From Methanosarcina sp. UBA289 (GTDB lineage Archaea; Halobacteriota; Methanosarcinia; Methanosarcinales; Methanosarcinaceae): DNA of 64,000 bases. This document shows, piece by piece, positions 53,469-62,889 of the stretch. The notes under the pieces were generated by a model. That model did no database searches and was not told the DNA's origin. It saw only the letters and a list, made by a program, of their open reading frames with translations. Numbering within the stretch: position 1 is the stretch's first letter; each line of letters begins with the position of its first letter. A program made the translations under genes and the position numbers. The stretch spans positions 573,298-637,297 of the forward strand of contig DAKJ01000018.1 in assembly GCA_002496565.1 (NCBI GenBank), written 5' to 3'.

Positions 53469-54695
53469 TTAGTCAGTTGATTTTCCCAGTTCGGTTGCGT
53501 GCAAAAGCTCTGGAAACAGCTTCATCCATAGAACTGCAATGATTATTGAACCAATTCCACCAAGTAACACAGCAGGTACGACTCCAAACAGGGAAGCAGT
53601 TAACCCTGATTCAAATTCACCAAGTTGATTAGATGTACCTATAAACATTGAATTTACGGCATTTACTCTGCCTCTCATATTATCTGGAGTTTCCAATTGT
53701 ATCAATGTTAAACGGACGACTACGCTTACCACATCAGATGCTCCTAACAGCACAAGTGATGCGAGTGATATAAGAAAAGAAGTTGATACAGCGAAAATTA
53801 TGGTAAAAATCCCAAAAAAGATTACTGCAATAAACATTATAAGCCCTTCGTTGTTCTTTAGAGGCTTTTTTGCCAAAAAAGCAGACATTATCAATGCACC
53901 TACGGCGGGTGCTGAACGCAGTAATCCCAAACCTAAAGGTCCAATTTTTAAAATGTCACTGGCATAAACAGGCAATAACGCTGTCGAACCGCCAAATAAC
54001 ACTGCAAAAAGGTCAAGGGAAATTGCCCCGAGTATAGCAGGCTTGCTTCTAATGAAAGCTATTCCTCCGAATATCGAATTTCTGGTTACTGGTTCAGAGT
54101 TTTGAGATCCCATCCTTATTGAAACAAAGAGAATAATCACACTTGTTGCCAGTGTTAACATACCAGCTACAGAATATACAACTTCGGGATTTAACGTATA
54201 AAGAATTCCTCCAATTGCTGGACCTATAATGAATGCAAACTGAGCTGTAGATGCTGATAAAGCAGCTACCTCCGGAAAAACTTCCCTACTGACAATATTA
54301 GGTAGCAAAGATTGCATTGACGGCCCTTGAAAAGCATTGGCGGTACTTACAAAAAAGATAGTGATGAGAATTCCTTCTTCGGTAATTGATCCAACATAGC
54401 TTTCGTAAGCAAGCAGGAAAATCCCTATACTTTCTGCAATTTGACTGGAAGAAATTATCAACTTTCGATCATAGCGGTCTGCTAAATAACCGACTACAAG
54501 AGTAAGTAAAACCATAGGCAAAAACTGGACTAATCCAACAAGCCCTAGATAAATAGGCATTTGAGTAATTGAGTAAATTTGCCACCCCACAGCAACGGTT
54601 AACATTTGAAAAGCAATTGCAGTTGATATACGGGCAGCTAATAAGAGTACTAAGGATCTGTTATGTAATATCGGCGGAATTTTAAGCAAAGACAT
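53469..54695 (-). CDS. MFS exporter (EntS-like, MFS_3 family)
   Basis: 408 residues with 12 membrane helices. The loop 2-3 motif GYLADRYDRKLI marks the major facilitator superfamily. The nearest described group is the enterobactin-exporter/macrolide-efflux-like MFS_3, which is mostly bacterial. The gene is on the minus strand next to the repeat-bracketed patch, so acquisition from bacteria is possible; this is inference. AAGGAG precedes the start. Substrate unknown; a small amphipathic compound is the usual guess. Confidence 0.83.
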   Translation of the reverse strand: MSLLKIPPILHNRSLVLLLAARISTAIAFQMLTVAVGWQIYSITQMPIYLGLVGLVQFLPMVLLTLVVGYLADRYDRKLIISSSQIAESIGIFLLAYESYVGSITEEGILITIFFVSTANAFQGPSMQSLLPNIVSREVFPEVAALSASTAQFAFIIGPAIGGILYTLNPEVVYSVAGMLTLATSVIILFVSIRMGSQNSEPVTRNSIFGGIAFIRSKPAILGAISLDLFAVLFGGSTALLPVYASDILKIGPLGLGLLRSAPAVGALIMSAFLAKKPLKNNEGLIMFIAVIFFGIFTIIFAVSTSFLISLASLVLLGASDVVSVVVRLTLIQLETPDNMRGRVNAVNSMFIGTSNQLGEFESGLTASLFGVVPAVLLGGIGSIIIAVLWMKLFPELLHATELGKSTD

Positions 54696-55127
54696 TACAT
54701 GTTAGCTCCTTTTTCGACTATTTTTATTATTATTGATTACAAAACGGTAGCGTGATGGCAGACCCAAACAGAGAGCGAAAAATTACATAGATGAAAGATT
54801 AATGAAAAACGATGCGAATTTTTGTTCGATAAAATTGTGTTTCAATACATCCCAATAATGGATGTAGTCCTCCAGGTTCATAAATCCCAACATAAGGAGT
54901 GAGATAGGAATAACACTGCAAACTTAGTCTACCTGAAAAAATAGCTCGGAGAAGGCATTAAAAGGTTCAGGAGGCTCCGTTTTCCGAATTCAGGACATAA
55001 GATACAGAGAAATTCTTATATAGAAGTGCTTGCATTAAGAATAGGAAATTACGCACAAAGCTAACGTGCTCAATAATACAATTAATAAAAATTCATAGAA
55101 ATTCATATCATAAAAGGAGATTAAAGC
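54696..55127 (+). promoter_or_regulatory. Promoter region of the thermosome gene
   Basis: 432 bases, no gene. TATA box CTTATATAG (55015-55024) predicts a leader of about 80 bases. AAAGGAGAT before the TTG start is the ribosome site. Confidence 0.5.
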
Positions 55128-56756
55128 TTGGCAGCACAACCGATCTTTATTTTAAAGGAAGGCAGCAAGAGAACTCATGGTTCCGATGCCCAGCATAACA
55201 ATATTATGGCCGCAAAAGCGGTTGCTGAAGCGGTAAGAACCACTCTTGGACCCAAGGGTATGGACAAGATGCTTGTAGACTCCATGGGTGATGTTGTTAT
55301 CACCAACGATGGAGCAACAATCCTCAAAGAAATGGACATCGAGCACCCAGGTGCAAAGATGATCGTAGAAGTAGCCAAGACCCAGGATGCCGAAGTAGGA
55401 GACGGAACCACCACCGCAGCCGTACTTGCAGGAGAATTCCTGACAAAGGCAGAGGACCTGCTGGAAAGTGGCGTCCACCCAACAGTAATTGCAAGCGGCT
55501 ACAGACTTGCAGCAGACCAGGCTACAAAAATAATCGATACCATTACTATCAGTGCCGCTCCCGAAGATACCGAAACTCTCCAAAAGATTGCAGCTACAGC
55601 CATAACAGGAAAAGGAGCAGAGGCTCAAAAGGACCACCTTTCCAAGCTTGCAGTAAAGGCCGTAAAATCAGTTGCTGAGAGAAGCGAAGATGGAAAGATC
55701 ACTGTAGACATCGAGGACATCAAGGTAGAGAAGAGACCCGGCGGAAGTATCAAGGATTCCGAGATTATCGATGGTGTAATTGTCGATAAAGAGCGTGTCC
55801 ACCCAGCCATGCCCGAAGTAGTAGAGGATGCAAAAGTCCTGCTCTTAAGTGTACCCATAGAACTCAAGAAGACTGAGACTAAAGCCGAAATAAAGATCAC
55901 CACTCCTGACCAGATGCAGCTCTTTTTAGACCAGGAAGAAGCAATGCTCAAGGAAATTGTGGATAAGGTAATCAACACAGGCGCAAATGTTGTCTTCTGC
56001 CAGAAGGGAATTGATGACCTTGCCCAGTATTACCTGACAAAAGCAGGAATCTTTGGCATGCGCAGGGTAAAGAAGAGCGATATGGACAAACTTTCCCGCG
56101 CAACAGGTGCAAGAATTATCACCAACCTTGATGAAATCGAGGAATCTGACCTTGGTTATGCCGGGCTTGTAGAGGAGAAAGACGTTACAGGCTCAAGAAT
56201 GACCTTCGTTACAGGCTGCAAGGACAGCAAAGCTACATCAATCCTTCTTCGCGGCGGAACCGAGCATGTGGTAGAAGGAATTGAAAGAGCCCTCGAAGAC
56301 GCTCTCAGAGTAGTGGGCGTTGCTCTCGAAGACCAAAAAATCGTTGTGGGTGGAGGCTCCCCCGAAATAGAACTGTCACTCAGGCTCAAGGAATACGCAG
56401 CAACCCTTAAAGGCAGGGAGCAGCTTGCTGTAATGAAATTCGCCGAGTCCCTTGAGGTTATTCCTAGCACCCTTGCAGAGAATGCAGGACTTGACCCAAT
56501 CGACATGCTTGTGGAAATGCGCTCCCAGCACGAGAAAGGTAACAAGCGTGCCGGACTCAATGTTTACACCGGCAAGATCGAGGACATGTTCGAAGACAAT
56601 GTTGTCGAACCTCTCAGGATCAAGACCCAGGCAATCAATGCAGCTACCGAAGCCGCAATTATGGTTCTCAGGATCGATGATGTAATTGCCTCATCCAGTC
56701 CAGCCAAATTAGGTGGTCCTGGAGCAGGCGGCGAAATGCCTGAAGATATGATGTAA
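55128..56756 (+). CDS. ths: Thermosome (group II chaperonin) subunit
   Basis: 542 residues, full length. ATP-binding motifs LGPKGMDKM, NDGATILKEMDIEHP and EVGDGTTTAAVLAGE; apical helical-protrusion region around 230-280; and the C-terminal GGPGAGGEMPEDMM tail. It folds cytoplasmic proteins in a two-ring cage. Methanosarcina usually has three to five subunit genes; which subunit this is cannot be decided here. TTG start (LAAQPIFILKEG) with a good ribosome site. Confidence 0.95.
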   Translation: MAAQPIFILKEGSKRTHGSDAQHNNIMAAKAVAEAVRTTLGPKGMDKMLVDSMGDVVITNDGATILKEMDIEHPGAKMIVEVAKTQDAEVGDGTTTAAVLAGEFLTKAEDLLESGVHPTVIASGYRLAADQATKIIDTITISAAPEDTETLQKIAATAITGKGAEAQKDHLSKLAVKAVKSVAERSEDGKITVDIEDIKVEKRPGGSIKDSEIIDGVIVDKERVHPAMPEVVEDAKVLLLSVPIELKKTETKAEIKITTPDQMQLFLDQEEAMLKEIVDKVINTGANVVFCQKGIDDLAQYYLTKAGIFGMRRVKKSDMDKLSRATGARIITNLDEIEESDLGYAGLVEEKDVTGSRMTFVTGCKDSKATSILLRGGTEHVVEGIERALEDALRVVGVALEDQKIVVGGGSPEIELSLRLKEYAATLKGREQLAVMKFAESLEVIPSTLAENAGLDPIDMLVEMRSQHEKGNKRAGLNVYTGKIEDMFEDNVVEPLRIKTQAINAATEAAIMVLRIDDVIASSSPAKLGGPGAGGEMPEDMM

Positions 56757-56775
56757 AATTTAAAGTATAAATCCA

Positions 56776-56817
56776 GGATTGCTGGCAGTCTCCAGCATTC
56801 CGGAACCTTTCTTTTTT
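56776..56817 (+). terminator. Terminator after the thermosome gene
   Basis: GGATTGCTGG (56776-56785) pairs with CCAGCATTCC (56792-56801) with one mismatch, followed by CTTTCTTTTTT. Confidence 0.7.
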
Positions 56818-57049
56818 AATTTCAGGATAATTATTCAGGAAATATTCCAAAAATACTCCAAAAATCTTATTAAGACAGTCTTTCTAGAATTTTTAGCGGT
56901 TAATCTGTAACTAGAATTTTCGCACATTAGAATATATACAAAAATATTGAAAATTTAAAAAAGAAAATTAAAATTTAAAAAAGAGATTTTTTTGATTTTT
57001 AACAAATTACTGTTAAATTTCTAAAAAGAACGATTATCAGTAAAAATTG

Positions 57050-57439
57050 TTATCTGGCTTCATAGCAAGAAATTTCTCTGGCATCCACCCGGACCGGTTT
57101 TCCAAGCTCACTTGAAATAACATTTCTTACCCTTGCCATACACCTGCACTGAAGCTGAATACGGGCTGACATAGCTTCTCGTTCTTCAATGTAGAAATCG
57201 TTCGAACTGACAATGGAATGAACCGAAATTTGCTTCTGTACAACCTTTGCTATGAGACCCTGAGTTCCATCCGTGAGATCCTGAAGGCTGGTAGATGTCA
57301 GGAGAACGTTATCTCCTACATTGAGCCCGAGTACTCCTACGAAATTTTGAGGACTCCGAATCTCAAGAGTCCTGAGATGGTGTTTCTTCAGGACCTCGAT
57401 AAGAGAATCAGCAATTCCTGTTAACGCGATGTACTCCAT
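57050..57439 (-). CDS. DUF473 family protein
   Basis: 129 residues of an archaeal-only family of unknown function. Predicted beta-rich fold with an N-terminal segment MEYIALTGIADSLIEVLKKH and conserved VGDNVLLTSTSLQDL. Its start lies four bases after the stop of the PAC2-family gene, so the two are co-transcribed. No catalytic motif that I can see. The 290 bases between it and the thermosome terminator hold no gene. Confidence 0.8.
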   Translation of the reverse strand: MEYIALTGIADSLIEVLKKHHLRTLEIRSPQNFVGVLGLNVGDNVLLTSTSLQDLTDGTQGLIAKVVQKQISVHSIVSSNDFYIEEREAMSARIQLQCRCMARVRNVISSELGKPVRVDAREISCYEAR

Positions 57440-57443
57440 TGGA

Positions 57444-58190
57444 TCACCCGTACATTGGGAACTCCTTCTTTACTTCTCCTTTCTGCTCCGCAGTCTGAAC
57501 ATCTTCAGCAAGCCTCTGGAGTTCGATCTCTATACGTTCAGCCTGCTCTATAAGCCGAACTGTACTTATTGAAAGCCCATAGAGCTCATTTAAAACTTCA
57601 ATAACAGCAGAAGCAGCTCTTGGGTCAGGATTCTGGGTTCTGGTAGCACCAAGCAGGCTAAAAGCAGGGATTTCACGCAGCAGACATTCAGCCATTACGC
57701 TGCCCGAAATTCCGGAGATAGTTCCCATCTGGAAAACCTCTACCTTTTCCTTGATTCTATTCAGCATCTCCGGAGTGGTGGCTGCCCCGAATACTTTATG
57801 TCCCCCGTCCATTATAGCAATTCCTGCAATGGAAGCAATTTCTCTTACATTAATAGACTCAGCCCAATCCACCAGAGCGTTACTGACGTCATAGGAGACA
57901 GTGTGACTAATAGGAATGTCGGAGATTACAATAATCAGGTTGTGTTCTACGCTCTCGTAAATCCTCACAGGCATATTTATAAGTCCCTCATAAAGCACTG
58001 CAATCGAGGGGAAATACCTCGAGTCAATAGAGCCGATATATTCCATTTTCAATTCTTCTATCATATGCTGACTTGCAATATTCCCCACGAGCCCGATTCC
58101 GGGAAAACCTTCAATCAAAACAGGATTTTTTGATTGCACAGGTTTGGTAATAATCTTAACGTCATTGTTGTCATAATCTGTATTTGACAA
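57444..58190 (-). CDS. PAC2-family protein (proteasome-assembly-chaperone-like)
   Basis: 248 residues. The N-terminal signature VLIEGFPGIGLVGNIASQHM is typical of archaeal PAC2/PbaB-type proteins, with a C-terminal coiled segment (RLIEQAERIEIELQRLAEDV). The family includes chaperones that assemble the 20S proteasome or activate it through a C-terminal HbYX motif. This protein ends KKEFPMYG, with tyrosine second from the end rather than a perfect HbYX, so binding to the proteasome is uncertain. TTG start after GAGGTGG; a minus-strand TATA box sits at 58221-58231, giving a very short leader. Confidence 0.82.
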   Translation of the reverse strand: MSNTDYDNNDVKIITKPVQSKNPVLIEGFPGIGLVGNIASQHMIEELKMEYIGSIDSRYFPSIAVLYEGLINMPVRIYESVEHNLIIVISDIPISHTVSYDVSNALVDWAESINVREIASIAGIAIMDGGHKVFGAATTPEMLNRIKEKVEVFQMGTISGISGSVMAECLLREIPAFSLLGATRTQNPDPRAASAVIEVLNELYGLSISTVRLIEQAERIEIELQRLAEDVQTAEQKGEVKKEFPMYG

Positions 58191-58220
58191 ATAACCACCT
58201 CAGCAAAATACGACCCCTAT

Positions 58221-58231
58221 GATTATATATC
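58221..58231 (-). promoter_or_regulatory. TATA box of the PAC2/DUF473 operon
   Basis: ATATATAATC on the minus strand, about 35 bases before the TTG start. The 373-base divergent spacer to 58564 holds no other feature I can support. Confidence 0.5.
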
Positions 58232-58563
58232 TGAGCTAATCCTAGATAAACAAGTTTCTCGGCGGCCCGAATTTACGCTACTTCCTGAACATACACCAAT
58301 AAATAACATACAATGTACCCAAGCTTCCGACCACCATACCCTCTTTCTGATAAAAAGAGAATCTTTTTAATATATATCTTTTCTCCTGACAGGGAAAAAT
58401 AATTCCTATAAAGAAATTACAATGGATTTTAAGTTGTCTCTCCGGTGGAGAGCTTAACTGAGACCAGATTCTATTGATATAGCAATAGGAAAAGCATAAT
58501 AGACAAAGGAAACCGTAAAAAGAGCTCATAGAAAGAAAAAAATCCGAACACAGGAGAAAAATT

Positions 58564-59151
58564 ATGGAAAAATCTATTCTCTATTTCGACAACGTAGGAG
58601 AGTCAAATACACAAGCCGTTATTGAAGCGGCAGCTAAAAGGGCGGCTGAACTTAAAATATCACATATTGTGGTGGCAAGCACCAGTGGAAAAACCGCGCT
58701 AAAAATGGCAGAGGCTGTGAAGGGCAGCAACATAAAAGTTATCGGAATAAGCCACCAGTATGGACAGAAAGAGAAAGGCGAATGGGAAGTGGAAGAGGAA
58801 TATAAAAAGAAGCTTGAAGAGCTTGGGGCGATAATAACCACTCAGTCCCATATATTCTCAGGAGTCGAACGCTCAATTACAAAGAAATTCGGAGGATATT
58901 CCAGACTAGAAGTGATTTCGGATACTCTCAGGTCTCTCTTCGGAAAAGGCTTCAAGGTAGCCATTGAGGTCGCAATTATGGCAGCAGATTCAGGCCATAT
59001 CCCTGTTTCTGATAACACGGAGATTATAGCAATAGGAGGCACAAGGCAGGGTGCAGATGTAGCCCTCGTGCTCAGGCCGGCCCACAGTGGAGATTTCTTT
59101 TCCCTTCAGGTTAGGGAAATTATTGCTATGCCGCGAGCTAAAGAAGATTAA
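58564..59151 (+). CDS. COG1751 protein (pyruvate-kinase C-terminal-domain-like)
   Basis: 195 residues, resembling the stand-alone C-terminal domain of pyruvate kinase found in many archaea. Conserved parts: HIVVASTSGKTALKMAEAVK (nucleotide/phosphate loop) and the C-terminal EIIAIGGTRQGADVALVLRP. The kinase barrel is absent, so it is not a pyruvate kinase. Function unknown; a regulatory or phosphate-binding role is the usual guess. AGGAGAAA precedes the start. A hairpin terminator follows. Confidence 0.82.
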   Translation: MEKSILYFDNVGESNTQAVIEAAAKRAAELKISHIVVASTSGKTALKMAEAVKGSNIKVIGISHQYGQKEKGEWEVEEEYKKKLEELGAIITTQSHIFSGVERSITKKFGGYSRLEVISDTLRSLFGKGFKVAIEVAIMAADSGHIPVSDNTEIIAIGGTRQGADVALVLRPAHSGDFFSLQVREIIAMPRAKED

Positions 59152-59235
59152 GGCAAGAAAACAGAGAAAATTCGTGAAATGAAAGTTTCTTACCTAAAAA
59201 CATTTTTGATTCTTATATCAAAGTCTAAAAAACAG

Positions 59236-59270
59236 AAGACGAGAGACTTTTTACTTTTCTCGTCTTTCTG
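59236..59270 (+). terminator. Hairpin terminator
   Basis: AAGACGAGA (59236-59244) pairs with TCTCGTCTT (59258-59266), followed by TCTG. The rest of 59152-59547 is AT-rich without a gene. Confidence 0.6.
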
Positions 59271-59547
59271 CAAATATTTAAAAATAAGACTCCGATGCTC
59301 ATTATTTGATACTGCGATTTTTAATTGATCTTAAATTATTCATTAAGAAGTAAAGTATCTCTATTAACAGAGAGAGTTTTCTAATACAAAAAAATCTGTA
59401 TTTATTATGAGATTTTCAGCTTATTTACAGAATCAAATGAACAAAAATGTACAAAGATTACTTTGACTCCAACTTGAAGAAAGATATTCATGACCTTTAT
59501 ATTCATGACCTTTCGTGGTTTCAAAATAATAAAGAGAAAAAGATTGT

Positions 59548-59955
59548 TCAGGCCATACCAAGCCTTTTGAGAATTTCCATTCGGTCTTCCTCAGTAAAGG
59601 ACTCTCCCTGGAAGGTCTCAACAGCTTTCTTCAGAAGAGTGACTGCAAAGGACATTGAAGGCCCGCCGCCAAAGGCAACTGCAACCATGGATGCCTGCAT
59701 AATTTCTTCTTTTGTAGCTCCGGCTTCAAGGGCGTTGAAGGCATGAAGAGAAATGCAATAGGGACAACGATGATATAGGGCAACACCGATTGCGATAAGT
59801 TCCTTGGTTTTAAAGTCAAGAACCGAGGTTTCAAAACTTGCCCCGACCATACCCATAAACGCTGCAGCCTGCTGTCCCTGAGCTTCAGTTTCGGAAGCAA
59901 AATCTCTGAGTCCGGCCGTAAAGTCAAATAACAGTTCTTTCGGATCTTCAGTCAT
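59548..59955 (-). CDS. Carboxymuconolactone decarboxylase/AhpD-family protein
   Basis: 135 residues. All-helical AhpD-like fold with the active-site CxxC (RCPYCISLHAFNALEAGATK) and following histidine, as in thiol-based peroxidase partners. In anaerobic archaea these proteins are probable redox or peroxide-defence enzymes; true decarboxylase activity is not implied. Single gene; the start has a plausible ribosome site (AGGTGAAAAT) upstream on the minus strand. Confidence 0.85.
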   Translation of the reverse strand: MTEDPKELLFDFTAGLRDFASETEAQGQQAAAFMGMVGASFETSVLDFKTKELIAIGVALYHRCPYCISLHAFNALEAGATKEEIMQASMVAVAFGGGPSMSFAVTLLKKAVETFQGESFTEEDRMEILKRLGMA

Positions 59956-60170
59956 ATTTTCACCTGTATATTTTCAGTCATGATGCGTTTGATTATTAAT
60001 AATATATAAAAATGATGAATAAAAATCACAAGATTGTGTAAAAGAGAAATGCCACTGTATTCGAAAAAATAAAATATTCAAGGACTTCCAAGATATTGAA
60101 AGAAACCAGGAATAAGGGTAAAAATCCAGTTTGATCTGCACTTCCCCAGCATTCCTTTCAGTCCCCAAAA

Positions 60171-60181
60171 ATAGATATATC
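60171..60181 (+). promoter_or_regulatory. TATA box of tgtA (probably leaderless)
   Basis: ATAGATATATC, centred about 28 bases before the ATG at 60205, the usual distance to the transcript start. No ribosome site lies between, so the mRNA is probably leaderless. Confidence 0.6.
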
Positions 60182-60204
60182 TGAGAGGCATCTATACCCC
60201 CGGC

Positions 60205-61677
60205 ATGTCAGCAATATTTGAAATTCTAGATAAGGATGCAGGCGGCAGAATAGGAAGGCTCAGAACTCCCCATGGGACTGTTGAGACACCTACTGTTATG
60301 CCTGTGATTAATCCAAATATTCAGCTTATCCCCCCGAAAGAAATGCGAAACTTCGGGGCAGAGATCCTGATTACCAATTCCTATATTATTTACCGTAAGG
60401 AAGAACTGAAAAGCGTCGCCTTGGAAAAAGGGCTGCATGGGCTCCTGGATTTTGACGGGCCCATTATGACGGATTCAGGTTCTTTCCAGCTTTCCGTATA
60501 CGGCTCCGTGGAAGTTACGAATGAGGAAATCCTCGGGTTCCAGCAAAAGATAGGAAGCGATATTATTGTCCCGCTGGATATCCCTACACCCCCTGATGTT
60601 CATTACAGGAGGGCTGAAGAGGAACTAACAGTCACAGCCGAACGCCTGGAAGCGGCACGAAAGTTTATCCAGGGCGAACAGCTTCTTGCAGGGCCGGTTC
60701 AGGGTTCGACCTATCCAGAATTAAGGGAAAAAGCCGCTTCTCACCTTAGAGACCTCAATTTTGAAGTCTATCCCCTTGGAGCAGTTGTTCCGCTCATGGA
60801 AGCCTATCGCTACGGAGAACTTGTTGATGTAATTGCCGCATCCAAAAAAGGTCTTTCTCCAGCGTCGCCGGTTCACCTCTTCGGGGCAGGACACCCCATG
60901 ATGTTCGCCCTTGCAGTAGCCTTGGGCTGTGACCTTTTTGATTCGGCAGCTTATGCCCTTTACGCCAAGGACGGACGTTATATTACTGTAAATGGAACTT
61001 ACCATGTTGAAAAACTGAATTATCTGCCCTGTTCCTGTCCGATCTGTTCAAGATACACGGCAGAAGAATTGAAAAAAGCCGACAACCGGGAAGAACTTCT
61101 GGGGAAGCACAACCTTTACGCGACCTTTGCTGAGATCAGGCTGATTAAACAGTGCATAAAGGATGGAAAACTGCTTGAGCTTGTAGAGCAGCGCTGTCGT
61201 GCCCACCCGAAACTTCTTGAGGGGTTAAAAAAACTTTATACCCACTCATCCTGGCTTGAGCAACTTGATCCCGCTACAAAGGGCACTTATTTCTATTGCG
61301 GGCCAGAGTCTTCCTCCCGTCCCGAAGTCTTACGCTTTGGAAAAAGACTGGATAGGTTCAGCCTGCAAGGCTCAGCAATCATTAGGACAGGTCCTGTAAA
61401 AGGAGAGAAAGAGTACGACCAGGTCCTTACTTTCAAAGCGCCTTTCGGGGCATTTCCCGCCGAAATGGAAGAAGTCTATCCATTCAATGCCGAAGTCCCG
61501 AAACTTCCGGATTACGAAGCCCTTAATACCGCTCTTTCAAACACTCTTAAACTGATGGATCTGAACCCGGAAGCTGAATTTACTTTTATCTGCGAGGAGG
61601 AGTTCAGGCACCCTCTAATTGAGGAGATCAGCAAAAAAGCAAAACTGGTATACAGGAAAGATTGGAAAAAAGAATAA
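60205..61677 (+). CDS. tgtA: Archaeosine tRNA-guanine transglycosylase, catalytic part (TgtA)
   Basis: 490 residues. It swaps guanine-15 of tRNA for preQ0, the first step to archaeosine. TIM barrel with catalytic IMTDSGSFQLSVYG and conserved DIPTPPDV; zinc ligands CSCPIC plus a histidine in HNLYATF. Single-piece archaeal enzymes are about 580 or more residues and end in a PUA domain; this one stops after the first C-terminal domain, so PUA must come from another gene, as in several methanogens with a split enzyme. Housekeeping gene, single transcript likely. Confidence 0.9.
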   Translation: MSAIFEILDKDAGGRIGRLRTPHGTVETPTVMPVINPNIQLIPPKEMRNFGAEILITNSYIIYRKEELKSVALEKGLHGLLDFDGPIMTDSGSFQLSVYGSVEVTNEEILGFQQKIGSDIIVPLDIPTPPDVHYRRAEEELTVTAERLEAARKFIQGEQLLAGPVQGSTYPELREKAASHLRDLNFEVYPLGAVVPLMEAYRYGELVDVIAASKKGLSPASPVHLFGAGHPMMFALAVALGCDLFDSAAYALYAKDGRYITVNGTYHVEKLNYLPCSCPICSRYTAEELKKADNREELLGKHNLYATFAEIRLIKQCIKDGKLLELVEQRCRAHPKLLEGLKKLYTHSSWLEQLDPATKGTYFYCGPESSSRPEVLRFGKRLDRFSLQGSAIIRTGPVKGEKEYDQVLTFKAPFGAFPAEMEEVYPFNAEVPKLPDYEALNTALSNTLKLMDLNPEAEFTFICEEEFRHPLIEEISKKAKLVYRKDWKKE

Positions 61678-61932
61678 ATTAGAGGGAAGATTGAGAAAAA
61701 TAAATTTTGAGGAACCAATTAGCAGTCCCAGCTGCCCTGTAATTCCTGATACCTTGAATCCTTAGAGTTACTGGCAATCAAAACCTGTCCCAAAAAAGAT
61801 AAAAAGAAAACTTTTTGAGGTGCAAACCTTTATAGAATTACCTGCAAAGAACCCCCTAAAAAGGGAAAGAGCTGAAATATAAAGCTCTATACAAAAACTT
61901 TCGTATAAACCAGAAAAGTATAGGTGAAACTA

Positions 61933-62874
61933 TTGTCCCTCACAGCAAGAATTGGTGAACTCAGTCCATATCTGCGTCTGATGAGACCCGAACTCTACTA
62001 CATGGACCTTACCCTACCTGCCTCGAGTGCAATCCTTGCTTCTTATTTGGCGACCGGAGGGCTTCCTGAACTTCTTCCCTTCCTTATTGCAGTAATAGGT
62101 GGCTTTGCAGCCATTACAAGTTCATACGTATTCAATGACTGCTGCGATATAGATATCGATACGATCAACCTGCCTGGACGTCCATTGCCCTCGTCTAAAG
62201 TGTCAAAGAACTCTGCGCTTGCATATGCTGTTTTTTTAGTAGTGATCGCAGGCGCAGCAGCCGCTTATCTGAATCCTGAATCTCTTCTTATACTCATCGT
62301 TGCGGCAGCTACTATCACAATTTATTCAATCTTTGCAAAAAGAAATACTTTCCTCAGCTTTTTGCCAGTGGGTATCTCCTATGGACTTGTACCTGTGGGT
62401 ATTTGGCTTGCCTTTGACCCTGCGGGACTTCTGAAAGGCAGCGACGGGGTAATTCTTCCTTTGCCGGCTATTTGCTTCGGGCTAATGATTTGCGTTACAG
62501 ACTGGGCCTTTACTCTTGGAGGGGTTTCCAGAGATGTAGAAGGGGACAGAATGAAAGGTGCTCCAACAATGCCCGTAACCTTTGGAATCCCCTTTACTGC
62601 AAGATTCGTAACATTTTGGTGGATTGTCGGGGTTATCGCTTCACTGACCATAGGCTGGTCGGCCCATCTCGGACCTGTATACTTTGCAGGAGCCCTTGTT
62701 TCAGGTCTCTGGATGCTCACTCAATGTTTTGATTTTATCAAACACCCTACTCCGGAGAGAGGTGGCAGGCTTTTTCTTAATGGCTCAAACTATAGAGCGA
62801 TTATGTTCGGATCAATGATTCTTGACGTGGTGCTGTGCATTTATGCAGGGGCTTATACCTCCATTCTCTGGTAA
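61933..62874 (+). CDS. UbiA-family prenyltransferase
   Basis: 313 residues, nine membrane helices. The two Mg-diphosphate motifs are present: NDCCDIDID and DVEGDRMKG. It attaches a prenyl chain to an aromatic or polar acceptor within the membrane. AGGTGA (61922-61927) is the ribosome site, so the TTG at 61933 is the likely start; GTG 61924 overlaps it. A geranylgeranyl-reductase-like gene follows after 15 bases. The acceptor is not shown by sequence; archaeal lipid (DGGGP) or a methanophenazine precursor are both possible. Confidence 0.87.
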   Translation: MSLTARIGELSPYLRLMRPELYYMDLTLPASSAILASYLATGGLPELLPFLIAVIGGFAAITSSYVFNDCCDIDIDTINLPGRPLPSSKVSKNSALAYAVFLVVIAGAAAAYLNPESLLILIVAAATITIYSIFAKRNTFLSFLPVGISYGLVPVGIWLAFDPAGLLKGSDGVILPLPAICFGLMICVTDWAFTLGGVSRDVEGDRMKGAPTMPVTFGIPFTARFVTFWWIVGVIASLTIGWSAHLGPVYFAGALVSGLWMLTQCFDFIKHPTPERGGRLFLNGSNYRAIMFGSMILDVVLCIYAGAYTSILW

Positions 62875-62889
62875 AAAAGGTAGAGAAAA

